From NCBI RefSeq assembly GCF_030263895.1, contig NZ_CP127161.1, positions 186,001 to 250,000 of the forward strand: DNA of 64,000 nucleotides, in the 5' to 3' direction. A program made the translations under genes and the position numbers. The notes under the pieces were generated by a model. The model worked only from the letters and a program-made list of their open reading frames with translations, was not told the origin of the DNA and made no database searches. The stretch's first letter is position 1. Every line of letters begins with the position of its first letter. Source of the DNA: Proteiniborus sp. MB09-C3. GTDB taxonomy: Bacteria > Bacillota > Clostridia > Tissierellales > Proteiniboraceae. Positions 36,401-45,844 of this stretch are shown here, piece after piece.

Positions 36401-38889
36401 TCGCCTCCACTTTCAGGTGATAATACTTCATTAGGGTCAAAGGAAGTTTTATAGTAAATTTCGTATTTAGCCCTATCTATAGGATTCGTAAATGATAAGA
36501 TGAATCCACCTGCACCATTATCTTGAATAATATAATCATCATCTTCCTTTAAAATTTCAGAACCCTTAATTATCCTCAAGGAATCTTTTATAAACACCAT
36601 ACTGTTGCTAGGAGTAAATATGGAACCATCAGCAGTTGTAAAAAAGGAATCTGTAATTGTAAGTTCTGTTATCTCCTCTTTAACAGCATCTACAGTAATC
36701 TTCCAGCTCATGGTTTTATCTGTGTGATTTAGTCCGTCATAGGTTATTTTGCCTTCTTCAGTGTCTATGGTCTTGTTTGATTCTTCTTTCTCTTTTGTGT
36801 AGATATTTTTTACTTCGTTACTTGGAGTAGCTTCTTTCCGTATGCTGTTATCTGAACCTATTCCATCTCCTTTTAATCCAGTTCCAGATAGCTCTGCTGT
36901 ATTGTCTTTAGCTTGTGTAGGATCAGTTATTTTAGTTTTATATACTATTTTGTAATAAGTAGTTATAGTTCCTAAATTGGCTACAAATCCATTATCTGTT
37001 ATATCCTTTAGACTTGGTGTCCCTGGTGAATCTACTAATGAAACTAAAACCCCATTATGGTCATATATTTTAATATCATAGTCACCATTGTCGTTTTTCA
37101 TTAGTGTAAGCCCCGCACTTATAGTGTCTGTTATTGTAGCATTTATTATACTGTGATTAGCCCTATTTACATGGACAGTCCATTCTATTTCAGGATCTCC
37201 GTAGTTTGTGGTTTCCACTCCATACTTTTCTAACAGGGTCTCTCTGTTTACAGTAACAGTAGCTGTGTCTGTTCCTTTTTGATCTCCTTTTACTTTTAGT
37301 ACTGCTGTATTTGAAAATGTATTTGAGGGGTGATACTCTGTATAGGATATATTTGTATCAAAGGTTATTCTATAGGTTTTTCCGTTTAATTCATTTAAAT
37401 CTCCTAAATCAAATGGGAACTTCTTTTCAGTGCCCTCAGAGAAAATTACACTCGTCACTTCATCTCCAACAACAAAATCCTTACCACTTTTGCTAAGCTT
37501 AAAAATCCTAATGGAACTATTAACAATAGATAATCTAGAATCTAAAATTATATCATCTATAGACACATTATCTAAGTTCAGTTCAGCCTTGTTTACATCT
37601 ATGGTCCATGTAATCTTTGTAGAGTTTTGACCTGCATTACTTTCATCAGGATTTTCTGGAACGCCTGTTTTGTCTATAGGTTTGCCTACTTGCAGACTGC
37701 CTATGTCACAATTTGCTGTTCCCTTTACATTGACTCCATCTTTTAATGTGGCAATGTTATCATAATTATTTTTTGAAGAGTCTACAATATCGGTCTTATA
37801 TTTGATTCTATAGGCAGAATCTACCTCTCCTAATACTATTGGAAATCCTGTTGCTTCTTTACTAGATAGTTTTTCTTCCTTTACCTCTCCGTCATAGCCG
37901 ATTGTTAAATCATATATTTCTATACTTCCTTCCATTAACTCAAGTCCTGCTGGAATTGTATCTTCTACTATTGCATTGCTTAGTTTGTCTAAAGAAGTAT
38001 TCACGTCTATGACCCAGTTAATGTATGTTGCATTTATAGGCTCATTTGGACTACCAGATTTTTTTATAGCTGGATTGTTTCCTTTTGGCTTTACAGTTAT
38101 ATTGTAGGTTCTATCTATTGGTTCCTCAAAAGTAATGGTTTGTTTTGCATTTCCTTTTATTATTTCCTCATTAAACTGGAGTCCTAACCATACATCGCCT
38201 TTTCTATTTTTTAAGCCTACTAGTTCATTATTAAACACGACCTTTAGCATATTGTTCTCTAGGGCATATGTGCCTACTGTAATTTCATCACCATCAACAT
38301 TAAATATCACATAACCACTAGCAGGCATCTTATTATGCTCTTCAAATAAAGTGGGGATAGCTATCTCTGCCCAATCGCCATCTACAAGTTCAAATTTATC
38401 AGAGTTATCTTCTATTTCCCAATGAAATTCAAGCAATATTACAGTATTGTCTTCAATTTCCACTATATCAGACTCTCTAATCTCTACTGGTTCTCCACTG
38501 CCATGTTGTATTTTAAGAGATACTCCTTTAAAGATATTTACTAGTTCCTTAGGCTCAGCTGAAAATAAGCCTACACCCGTTATTGCCTCTGTTTCTTCCC
38601 CTTCATCTGTTGCTTGGGCTGGCAACTGGCTATTATCTTCTTCATCATCTTCACCTATAGCAGTACCCTCATCTTCTGTATCTTCTTCATTAATATCGTC
38701 TGATACTATAGAATCGAGATCTTCGTCATCATTGTTGTCACCCACTACCCCTTCTACTGTTATAACATCATCTTCTATCTCTAGCTCTGCATGGGAGTAG
38801 TTCATCCCAGGCACTACCATCTGAACCAGCATAGCCAATACAACCACTAAAATCATCATATGTTTATTTTTTCTGTAAAAAATTCTCAT
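33472..38889 (-). CDS. Giant LPKTG-anchored surface adhesin, 1805 residues
   Basis: The product has, in order: a signal peptide (about 1-35), a very acidic stretch (36-100), six or more repeated beta domains each starting with a W-x-I/V-D/H-V-N type motif (WVIDVN, WTIDVN, WTVHVN, WKITVD, WTIYVN, WKLTIN; about 140-1165), a SpaA-type domain (about 1172-1290), four CnaB-like repeats of about 90 residues (about 1298-1660, each ending VTNTY or similar), a Pro/Glu/Lys tandem repeat, a cadherin/Ig-like domain, and the LPKTG signal at 1775-1779 with hydrophobic helix and basic tail. SpaA/CnaB domains often carry internal isopeptide bonds. The sortase lies directly downstream. Confidence 0.92.
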   Translation of the reverse strand: MRIFYRKNKHMMILVVVLAMLVQMVVPGMNYSHAELEIEDDVITVEGVVGDNNDDEDLDSIVSDDINEEDTEDEGTAIGEDDEEDNSQLPAQATDEGEETEAITGVGLFSAEPKELVNIFKGVSLKIQHGSGEPVEIRESDIVEIEDNTVILLEFHWEIEDNSDKFELVDGDWAEIAIPTLFEEHNKMPASGYVIFNVDGDEITVGTYALENNMLKVVFNNELVGLKNRKGDVWLGLQFNEEIIKGNAKQTITFEEPIDRTYNITVKPKGNNPAIKKSGSPNEPINATYINWVIDVNTSLDKLSNAIVEDTIPAGLELMEGSIEIYDLTIGYDGEVKEEKLSSKEATGFPIVLGEVDSAYRIKYKTDIVDSSKNNYDNIATLKDGVNVKGTANCDIGSLQVGKPIDKTGVPENPDESNAGQNSTKITWTIDVNKAELNLDNVSIDDIILDSRLSIVNSSIRIFKLSKSGKDFVVGDEVTSVIFSEGTEKKFPFDLGDLNELNGKTYRITFDTNISYTEYHPSNTFSNTAVLKVKGDQKGTDTATVTVNRETLLEKYGVETTNYGDPEIEWTVHVNRANHSIINATITDTISAGLTLMKNDNGDYDIKIYDHNGVLVSLVDSPGTPSLKDITDNGFVANLGTITTYYKIVYKTKITDPTQAKDNTAELSGTGLKGDGIGSDNSIRKEATPSNEVKNIYTKEKEESNKTIDTEEGKITYDGLNHTDKTMSWKITVDAVKEEITELTITDSFFTTADGSIFTPSNSMVFIKDSLRIIKGSEILKEDDDYIIQDNGAGGFILSFTNPIDRAKYEIYYKTSFDPNEVLSPESGGELNPNRTYINQAVFSGTTKDVKGLNHDINEKRTAKYDINQVVFNGGKKDVDLDRENRKIKWTIYVNALGQDLTKREPVEFFITDTLSSTDSTDPGQVFDKGSIVVKEYTLNKDGSIIPGAVLPKEDENENYNYTVAWNDTEHEFTLTFPHGIKKPYMVEFYTNIVGLSKEKYKNSAQITGRVEAYTAEEKYEDYKTFLIKDAGTTTVYSDDEINWKLTINESLSPIEAGAVLVDTISKGLVYIENSLKIKNPDGDELFRTTEDTEGDYTLENELNAKGERVLTITFKDGFNTRYFVEYTTVVVAGNGEQINNKAVFNGESTTTTDTEDIKFNVTQYSGATGSGVRSGNIKITKYNTENENKKLKDAEFKLYYLLNGEPYYVKASDGTDIHRTNSQGVLEFKGLNIRTYYLQEVKAPAGYEKMDKEELQEALKDYEIVEVNNEEGSKDVSIKLKLDNINKSIVLEVPNNRIKINVEGTKKWLGGSNDKPTIKLQLYQNSKALGDPKEPIETENGIASCTWENLYKADENGEDYVYTVDEVNVPENYIKSVSDDGLTVTNTYVSSKIEKTGNKVWVNGPEPKPTIQLRLLQNNVQYGELVTLADGEISYTWTDLDKTDVHGIDYKYAVEEVSIPEDYGMSVSDDGLTITNTYQSPKRDVIGKKVWVNGPSIRPTIELQLYRNGIPYGRPVELSGEAISYKWSGLDKTDEKGIDYVYTVDEVNVPENYEKSVSDKYMTVTNTYIIPKIDITGKKVWIGGSSTRPAIELQLYRDGEAFGEPVKLEDGETEYIWTGLDKTDIDGKEHKYTIDEVKVPSGYRKSISSDGLTITNSYRPPVDPEPPTKPKEPEKPTEPPTKPEEPEKPTEPPTKPEEPEKPTEPEPEPKPEPEEPTIVTPPENGTVEFDEDGNWKYTPNPGFKGKDKFVIRHPDGTEELIEIDVDDIPLGTVLPKTGEGSKIGYYITGLLLVFLGLFLRRKIV
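33772..33897. repeat. Tandem 39-base repeat coding the Pro-rich wall-spanning stalk
   Basis: About three copies of a 39-base unit encode EEPEKPTEPPTKP inside the adhesin gene. Near-identity at the DNA level suggests copy-number variation between strains. The encoded stalk probably spans the cell wall. Confidence 0.85.
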
Positions 38890-39056
38890 TTTTTACCTCC
38901 TTCCCACATTTTTATAATACTTTAAATTAAATAAGCATGTTTCTAATAAATACACGCCTACTGTATAATTATCTTAAATTATATAAATTGAATCTATGCC
39001 ATTTTTGTCAATATTCACCCTTTTTTTTGCTGTTTTGGTAAGTTGTTTAATTAACG

Positions 39057-39091
39057 AAAAACGGTTTCATTTAGAAAATGAAACCGTTTTT
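39057..39091 (-). terminator. Terminator of the AraC-GH39 gene
   Basis: A perfect 15-base arm (39057-39071) pairs with 39077-39091, just after the stop codon on the minus strand. Confidence 0.9.
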
Positions 39092-39102
39092 GTTATCGCA
39101 TT

Positions 39103-41670
39103 CTATTTTACTCTTTTCTCTAACACTATTAGCTCTGCTCCATGTACTGGTATATGCAGCTTGTCTTTATATTTTCCGTCTAGCTCTAAATATTGTACAG
39201 TTATTTTAGGATAAGCTTTTCCTTGAAGATATTTTAGTTCTTCTTCTGTCATATTTTCTGGTGCACCCATGCTTATCCATGCATCTACTACTGAGCCATG
39301 TTCTCTATTTAACTGATATCTTATTATTTTATAATAGCCTAAAGGTCCGTTTATGTTTAGCTCTATTTCCTTTGATGGCTTATCTTCAAATACCAGGTAT
39401 CTTTCTGTATTAGATAATGCAGATGTGTCCCCATTCAAAAATAGATCATCAAAATACGCATAATTGTAAGCTAGTACCTGAATATCCTCACCTTTTTTTG
39501 TGACGATATGCTCCTCACCTTGCTCAATTATTCTATCTCCTAGCTTAGATAAGAGATAGTATGCAAAATAGGAGGGTTTTTTTAGCCCATTTTTATTGAT
39601 TAGTCCAAATCCACCATGAAATGCAGAAATACCAGCTTTTGATTCCTCCATTATATCAGTAAATGTCCAAAATCCTATAGAATCAGCTTTTCCTATGTTT
39701 TTTAAAACATTGCTTATAATAAATGTGCTCACAAAGCATGTGTCATTAATCAAATTTCGACAATATGATGAAGCATTCCATTCTGTTATATGAAGCTCAG
39801 GTCTATAAGGCAAAAACTTATTTATCCTATCATTTGCCGAGGTTAAGATATCGTAAGTGTGATGCTTATCATAGTAAATTCTTGTTAGCAATTGCCAGAC
39901 TGTCATTAATTCTACAGGGTTTTTCCCTAGATTTGCTTCGATCATTATATCCTGAACCTGTTCCTTTGATGAAAAGGATTCTGGGTAAATATGCAGGGAA
40001 ACAAAATCTAAAGGAATTTTATTGGTATCACAGTATATCAGATAATCTTCAAGCCAAGTACTATCCATAGTAATTTGATGAGTGATAGAAGGACCTCCTA
40101 CTTTCAAATTAGGAGAAATTGATTTAATTGCTAATACTGTTTCTTTATAGAATTGAAAATAGCTTTCTTTACCTCCAATCCAAAATACATATTCTAAATC
40201 TGGCTCATTCCACACTTCAAAATACCAAGTTTCTACTTCCTTTAAGCCATACCGATTTATGCAATGCTTGATAAATTCCTTTACTAGATTGGTCCATAGT
40301 TTTATATCTCTTGGTTGAGACACATTTGCCCTCCACCAAAACATGACCTCATCTGAACTTTTTATTTCAGAAGGCATAAAACTCAGCTCAACAAAGGGCT
40401 TAATATTTACTTTTTTAAAGAAATCAAATAGCTCATCAACATACGACCAATTGTAGATTACATTGCCTTCTTCATCAATATTGTATACCATCATGTCATC
40501 AGAAAAGACTCCGTGAAATCTTATGTATTCAAATCCTATATAGGCTTGTAATTCCTTAAGTTGATTTTGCCAGCTCTGCCTTAGTCCTTCAGAAGCTCTG
40601 CTAAAGGTAGTTAGCTTTTTCCAATAAGACTTATATTTTTCACCTTGACTGCTCGCATCTGCAAATATAACTTCACTGCTGACAGATGGCATGTTATTAT
40701 CTGGTGTTTTATTATCTAATGGCTTTAAATAGCTAAGTAACTTTTTAAATGCTGCACTTCTATCTACGTCTAAATAAGTTTTGCTCTTTATTCTCTCTAA
40801 TTCTTCGCCACTATTTTTTGTAATATTTATTTTGTCTTCATATTTTTTTCTATAATCTGTAGGAGTACAACCATATGTGTTTTTAAAAAGCTTATTAAAG
40901 GATTTAGTACTAGAAAAGCCACTTTCATATGATATTTCTGTTATTGTTTTATCAGGCATTGATAATAAATTAACAGCCTTGTCCAGCCTTATATTATTTA
41001 AATACTCCTGGAACGTCATTCCCATATTCTTTTTGATGAAGTGAGACAAATAATAAACACTAAGATTTTGATTGTCGGATAATTCCTTTAAAGAAACTTT
41101 CCTTTCTAAATTTTCATTTATATAATTAATAATACCTTGAATCCTATCAATATCTTTACTCATACTTGCTATCTTTTCAGATTCTATCAGTGTATAGTCA
41201 AAGTTGTCCACTAAATGAGCTGCAAGTAAATATATTATACTTCCTATTGTCAACTGATAGCCTTCTCTTTTTTTACTAAGCTCCCAAACTATTTGAGCTA
41301 AATAATGTCTAATTATATCGAATCTTTCTTGTTTGTCATCTCCATGGAGGAAAGATTTGCACTGAAATACCATTTTTCCTATTTGTGGATAATGTGAAGA
41401 ATAATATTCAGGATTAATTTGCAATGCCAATATAATGTTGTCTTCCTCAGTTTTGCTTGTATTATGTATTTCATTTCTGTTTATAAGTATTAAATCGTTT
41501 TCACTAAGTAGAAACCTGTCATTTCCTACTCTAATATTGACTGAGCCCTGTAAAACAAGCAGTATCTCTATTTCATTGTGCCAATGCATTTCAAATCTAT
41601 TGATGCTATGGATAAATGCTTTTATAGGAAATCCCTCTTGCCTTTTTACTATCTCATATTTATGTCCCAT
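39103..41670 (-). CDS. AraC-family regulator fused to GH39 glycoside hydrolase domain
   Basis: This 855-residue protein has a cupin sugar-sensing domain (1-120), two AraC helix-turn-helix motifs (about 180-280, LKELSDNQNLSVYYLSHFIK then ITEISYESGFSSTKSFNKLF), and a GH39 domain like beta-xylosidases (about 335-855). Its acid/base glutamate is in WYFEVWNEPD and its nucleophile in LHITEWNAS. No signal peptide is present, so it is cytoplasmic. It may sense xylosides or act as a sugar-processing regulator. The fusion is found in some Firmicutes and is unusual elsewhere. Confidence 0.9.
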   Translation of the reverse strand: MGHKYEIVKRQEGFPIKAFIHSINRFEMHWHNEIEILLVLQGSVNIRVGNDRFLLSENDLILINRNEIHNTSKTEEDNIILALQINPEYYSSHYPQIGKMVFQCKSFLHGDDKQERFDIIRHYLAQIVWELSKKREGYQLTIGSIIYLLAAHLVDNFDYTLIESEKIASMSKDIDRIQGIINYINENLERKVSLKELSDNQNLSVYYLSHFIKKNMGMTFQEYLNNIRLDKAVNLLSMPDKTITEISYESGFSSTKSFNKLFKNTYGCTPTDYRKKYEDKINITKNSGEELERIKSKTYLDVDRSAAFKKLLSYLKPLDNKTPDNNMPSVSSEVIFADASSQGEKYKSYWKKLTTFSRASEGLRQSWQNQLKELQAYIGFEYIRFHGVFSDDMMVYNIDEEGNVIYNWSYVDELFDFFKKVNIKPFVELSFMPSEIKSSDEVMFWWRANVSQPRDIKLWTNLVKEFIKHCINRYGLKEVETWYFEVWNEPDLEYVFWIGGKESYFQFYKETVLAIKSISPNLKVGGPSITHQITMDSTWLEDYLIYCDTNKIPLDFVSLHIYPESFSSKEQVQDIMIEANLGKNPVELMTVWQLLTRIYYDKHHTYDILTSANDRINKFLPYRPELHITEWNASSYCRNLINDTCFVSTFIISNVLKNIGKADSIGFWTFTDIMEESKAGISAFHGGFGLINKNGLKKPSYFAYYLLSKLGDRIIEQGEEHIVTKKGEDIQVLAYNYAYFDDLFLNGDTSALSNTERYLVFEDKPSKEIELNINGPLGYYKIIRYQLNREHGSVVDAWISMGAPENMTEEELKYLQGKAYPKITVQYLELDGKYKDKLHIPVHGAELIVLEKRVK

Positions 41671-41736
41671 TAAGTCACCCCTTTCCTGTTATTATTCACT
41701 ATTGCAGTTTACTATTCCTTTTTATTAAGGGATAAT

Positions 41737-42849
41737 TTAATATATGCAGGTTTTGTTCTTTCCTTGGGTTTTAGCTTCGTATAAGGCCATATCTGCTCTT
41801 TTTATAATATCTTCTATCTCGTCATCAACATTTTTTACTTCAGTAATCCCTGCACTAAAAGCTCCTTCAAATACAATACCAGTATTACTTTTCATACACT
41901 TCTCATAACTAATATTGTCCCTAAATCTTTCCAAAACATAATAAGCATTCTTTTCGTTTGTTTCAGGGAATAAAATCACAAATTCATCTCCACCAAATCT
42001 GAATACATAGTCTGTAAACCTTAAGGAAGACTTAAGCGCATATACAAAGCATTTTAAAGCCTCATCCCCCATTAGATGACCATGAGTGTCATTTATATTT
42101 TTAAAATCATCCATATCCACAAATGCAACAGAAAATGTTTTTTTGTTCCTTTGATACGCACCCTTTATTTCCTTTATTTTTCTCCAGAAATAGCACTTAG
42201 TATATGCAGCAGTCAGTCCGTCTTCAATAGATATAGCCTTAAAGCTTAAAGCTCTAGCTAGCGCTCTTTCTACCCTAGCTATTAGTTCCTTTTCTACAAA
42301 AGGCTTGGTAATATAGTCGTCAGCTCCTATTCCTAATGCTCTTATCTTGTTTTCTGTATTGGAGCTTCCTGACAACATAATAACCGGTAGCTCTGGCTCA
42401 GTCTTCCGAATTGATTCTATTATCTCAAATCCGTCCATTTCAGGTAATATCAAATCTATAATGGCAATGTCTATTTTATTCTCTTTTATCTTCTTAATCA
42501 CCTCAAAAGAATTTGAACAGAGGATTACATTGTATCCCCTTTTTCTGAAAATCTCTTTAAGTATATTTAATGTTACAACATCATCATCTACTATGAGTAT
42601 TCTACCCAAGGCTTCAAGGCTGTCATCAATATTTCCATATAGTGAGAATGTAGATAATTTATTTCTTATGTCTGCCGGTTTTTCACATCCAAGCACCCGA
42701 CTAGCTTCATTTAATTGACTAGGATATCTTCCTATATGATCTACTTTCTTACTTTCATCATATAGGCAAAATTGCTTTAGATTATAAAGCTGTTCATCTT
42801 TTTCATATTCATATAGCAATTTCTTTGTAAGTCCTTGATCGATACCCAT
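41737..42849 (-). CDS. Response regulator with GGDEF domain (diguanylate cyclase)
   Basis: This 370-residue cytoplasmic protein has an 85-residue N-terminal region of unclear type, a receiver domain (about 86-200, RILIVDDD, phosphoacceptor Asp in AIIDLILPEMDG, Lys in DYITKPF) and a GGDEF domain (about 210-370) with an intact FRFGGDEFVILFPE active site. It should make c-di-GMP when phosphorylated. No RxxD inhibitory motif is obvious just upstream of the GGDEF. It is near the c-di-GMP riboswitch gene (about 9 kb) and next to a chemoreceptor, so it is a candidate input to the adhesion circuit. Confidence 0.92.
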   Translation of the reverse strand: MGIDQGLTKKLLYEYEKDEQLYNLKQFCLYDESKKVDHIGRYPSQLNEASRVLGCEKPADIRNKLSTFSLYGNIDDSLEALGRILIVDDDVVTLNILKEIFRKRGYNVILCSNSFEVIKKIKENKIDIAIIDLILPEMDGFEIIESIRKTEPELPVIMLSGSSNTENKIRALGIGADDYITKPFVEKELIARVERALARALSFKAISIEDGLTAAYTKCYFWRKIKEIKGAYQRNKKTFSVAFVDMDDFKNINDTHGHLMGDEALKCFVYALKSSLRFTDYVFRFGGDEFVILFPETNEKNAYYVLERFRDNISYEKCMKSNTGIVFEGAFSAGITEVKNVDDEIEDIIKRADMALYEAKTQGKNKTCIY

Positions 42850-42973
42850 TTCATCACCTTCTTGTTTATTAAATATCCAATCGTCTGTTCTGAACTTATT
42901 CTCTTGCTGATGGAATATAGTTTTTTGATATAACTACTTCTTTTCATTTTAAAAGATTATTCTAATCAGACTA

Positions 42974-44743
42974 TTATTTACTTCTATGATCTAGAATTTC
43001 CAACTTATCTCTTAAGCTTTCAGCCACATTTTTCAATTCCATACTTAAGGTCTCTAATTTAAAAGTGCTACTGTTCTGTTCTTCTATCTTTGCACTAACT
43101 TCTTCAGTACTTGCATTGTTCTCCTCTGCAATGGCACTTAAGTGATCTATTATAGCTACTATTTCTTCTTTCTTTTCCACAAGTATTTTTCCACTATAAT
43201 TGAAAACATCTATCACACTTTTGATTTCTTCTATTTTTTCTTTTATTCCTTGGAATTTTTCTCCCGTTTTTTCTACACTTTCTGTTTGACAATCTACTAT
43301 TAATCCTACCTCATTTATTACACCTACTGCTTCTTCTGTCCCTGCCAATAATGTTTTAATTATATCTTCTATTTCTAAAGCGAATATATTAGATTCTTCA
43401 GCTAGTTTTCTAATTTCATCTGCTACTACTGCAAAGCCTCTACCATACTCCCCTCCTCTAGCTGCTTCTATACTTGCATTAAGGGCTAGAAGATTTGTTT
43501 GATTAGCTATTCCCTTTATTTTTGCGCTTGCTTCCTCAATTTTATTGGCGTTAAAGCTGGATTTTTCTATAACTTCTTTTACCTGTGTGGTTGCATCATT
43601 ACTCTTTTTTGTGTATTCTACTAGCTTTTCTATTATTTTATTTCCTTCCTCTTTAAGATTATCTATATCTTCAACTCTTAAATTTAATATTTTTAAATTT
43701 TCTTGTTCTTCATCAATTATTTCTTTTAGTGAATTTAATTCTTCTGCACCTTTTATGGTTTTTTCTAACTGTTTTTCACTTCCTCTTTCTATTTCATCCA
43801 TTGCAGCTAAAATATCTCCACTACCATGACTATAGCTTTTACTTAGACTTTCTAAAACTTCACCTTTTACTACTAGCTCTTCACTATGCTCCCCTAAGCT
43901 CTTTACTATATCTGTCATATTTTTTGAAGAATCTAATAGCACTTGGTTAGTCTCAAAAATTTCATCATTAATCTTAGCCTTCATTTCTTTCAGACTTCCA
44001 AAATCACCTTGTCCAAATTTTCGAGCATTTTCTTCAACAATTTTTATTTTATCTCTTACTAATTTTTTAATTAAATAAGTAAAGATGACGGAAGCTATTA
44101 TAATCGTACAAAACAAAGGAATAAGTATTCCTTTTGCTCTTTGTTTCGCCTCTGCAACTATAGAATATTCATCTAATATGCTTGCAATATAAAGGCTCTC
44201 CCACTTTTCAATTCTAGCATAATAGTTTTTCCCATCTAATTCAAATTGTTTTTCTCCTATTTTAATACGATTGAATTCTTCACCATTACTGCTAGTTTCC
44301 TTAGGGGTATTTTCCAGAGAATAATGTAGTATATCATCATATATCAAGGTCTGCTCCCCATTTGTTTTAAATCCATACTTATCTAAATGCTCCATGTCTG
44401 AGTGCAGCTTTATTTCTCCCTTATTATTGAAGGCTACAAAAAATCCTTCCTTTCCAATATTTAAGCTTTCTATGTAGTTTTGGGCTGAAAGTATTTTATC
44501 TAACTCCTGACTTTCTCCCTGAGAAATGGAATTTACATATTGTATTGCACGGCTGGCAGAAGTCATCGCATCAACAGCAACATTATTGACATTTTCCAAG
44601 TTTCTTTGCTCTGTGCTTACAGCCACATTAGTATAGCTGTTTATAGCTATAAAGCCTAAGCCAGATATGATTAGTATGAATAACGCTAATATAGGTATCA
44701 ATATTTTTGTACTTAAACTTAGATAGTGTAATTTAATCTTCAA
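42974..44743 (-). CDS. Methyl-accepting chemotaxis protein with Cache-type sensor
   Basis: This 589-residue receptor has a first membrane helix (about 13-33), an extracellular Cache-like sensor domain (about 34-195; [19 protein letters not shown] to [13 protein letters not shown]), a second helix (about 202-225), a HAMP-like linker and a signalling coiled coil with the hairpin tip [20 protein letters not shown] near residue 415. The start is TTG after GGAGGATG; an overlapping ATG frame stops at once. The ligand is unknown. It may form a signalling unit with the downstream GGDEF regulator. Confidence 0.9.
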   Translation of the reverse strand: MKIKLHYLSLSTKILIPILALFILIISGLGFIAINSYTNVAVSTEQRNLENVNNVAVDAMTSASRAIQYVNSISQGESQELDKILSAQNYIESLNIGKEGFFVAFNNKGEIKLHSDMEHLDKYGFKTNGEQTLIYDDILHYSLENTPKETSSNGEEFNRIKIGEKQFELDGKNYYARIEKWESLYIASILDEYSIVAEAKQRAKGILIPLFCTIIIASVIFTYLIKKLVRDKIKIVEENARKFGQGDFGSLKEMKAKINDEIFETNQVLLDSSKNMTDIVKSLGEHSEELVVKGEVLESLSKSYSHGSGDILAAMDEIERGSEKQLEKTIKGAEELNSLKEIIDEEQENLKILNLRVEDIDNLKEEGNKIIEKLVEYTKKSNDATTQVKEVIEKSSFNANKIEEASAKIKGIANQTNLLALNASIEAARGGEYGRGFAVVADEIRKLAEESNIFALEIEDIIKTLLAGTEEAVGVINEVGLIVDCQTESVEKTGEKFQGIKEKIEEIKSVIDVFNYSGKILVEKKEEIVAIIDHLSAIAEENNASTEEVSAKIEEQNSSTFKLETLSMELKNVAESLRDKLEILDHRSK

Positions 44744-45183
44744 CTTTTTTTCATCCTCCTACAGTTATTTAGAATGACTAGACAAATTCATTTTTTATTT
44801 TTCTTTTCCATGGAGCTACTAAGGCTTCAGAGCCTACTAATATGACTTTAAGTAAATACAGATTTTCCCCTAATCAAGTTATTGATTTTGAAAGCTTGTC
44901 CCATACTAAGCTATACCCTTTTATAACATAATTTAACTCTAGAATGAGTATTTTGTCTTTTCAGAATTTTTACAATAATTTTCTAATTTGCATCTAATAT
45001 ATTCTATACTAGACTATCAAATACATCATTCCTTTTGTTGCTAAAATATAGGTACTTTTTTGTCATATTTTTTATATTACTCCATAAAACTGTCTTTATG
45101 AAGTATTAAGTCTTAAAATTTTTATATTTTTTATGCCTATTGTTATATTTAATGTTACAATAAATATAAAAGAGGTGATTAAA
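44744..45183. other. Intergenic region without a recognisable gene
   Basis: It is very AT-rich. It holds the Shine-Dalgarno site of the chemoreceptor gene at the left end and GAGGTGAT for the HutP gene at the right end. I see no convincing reading frame, terminator or riboswitch. Confidence 0.5.
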
Positions 45184-45603
45184 GTGAAAAATATTAGTGC
45201 TGATGTGGCTAAAGCTGCGATAAAGCTAGCAATTTCCACTCGAGATGAAGAAAAGAAAATTATTGAAGAGCTAAAAAAAAGCAATTATAGTGTTGCTGCT
45301 GTAGATATAGGTGGAGATTTGATTAATTCAATACCTAAAATTATTGAAAGAACTCTAGTGGCTTCTAAGAAAACTGGAATAATAAAAGATTATCATGTTC
45401 ATGAGGGTGCTGTAGCAGGAGCAATAATGGAGGCAATAACCCAAGTAAATCCAAGGGCTATGGGCTTAAACTTTGGCGGCAAAATTGGTATCGCAAGATA
45501 TGATGAGCATATTAGTGTCTGTCTCTTTATAAGTATTGGGCTGCTTCATCTTAACGATTTAGCAATCGGATTGGGACATAGATCTATACCAAATATAGGT
45601 TAA
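45184..45603 (+). CDS. hutP: HutP-family RNA-binding antiterminator
   Basis: This 139-residue protein has HutP segments GIIKDYHVHEGAVAGAIMEAI near residue 60 and GIARYDEHISVCLFISIGLLH, then GLGHRSIPNI at the end. HutP binds L-histidine and Mg2+, then binds RNA to prevent termination in the histidine-use operon. No hut genes are present in the window, so it may act at a distance or have another target. GTG at 45184 was chosen by the GAGGTGAT site; the ATG 51 bases upstream lies in AT-rich DNA without a site. It is flanked downstream by a repeat. Confidence 0.87.
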   Translation: MKNISADVAKAAIKLAISTRDEEKKIIEELKKSNYSVAAVDIGGDLINSIPKIIERTLVASKKTGIIKDYHVHEGAVAGAIMEAITQVNPRAMGLNFGGKIGIARYDEHISVCLFISIGLLHLNDLAIGLGHRSIPNIG

Positions 45604-45606
45604 TAA

Positions 45607-45755
45607 ATAAAATGCATTAAATAAGTTACATTGCCTTATATCGTATCTGAGCGATAGCGAAGGATCTTCTCTTAAGTTACACTTATCTAGAGATTCTTCT
45701 AGCTTTGCTCTCAGAATGACAAGTAAGAGAATGTAATGTTATTATTGCATTTTAT
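45607..45755. repeat. Palindromic intergenic element, about 149 bp
   Basis: The ends ATAAAATGCA (45607-45616) and TGCATTTTAT (45746-45755) are exact inverted repeats, with further partial complementarity inward (GTTACATT against AATGTAAT). The interior has the shared TGAGCG...GAAGGATC core. No coding sequence. It resembles a small inverted-repeat element. Confidence 0.65.
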
Positions 45756-45844
45756 ATGAATAAAAATATTTCTTAAGATATGCATAGCTTTTTATGATAT
45801 AGTTTAATACGTAACAATATTTTTGCTGTTAGGAAGTGAGTTTT

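Noticed and set aside
45133-45183. Longer HutP starting at an ATG 51 bases upstream
   Set aside because: The extra residues are hydrophobic and AT-driven, with no ribosome site; GTG at 45184 is well placed.
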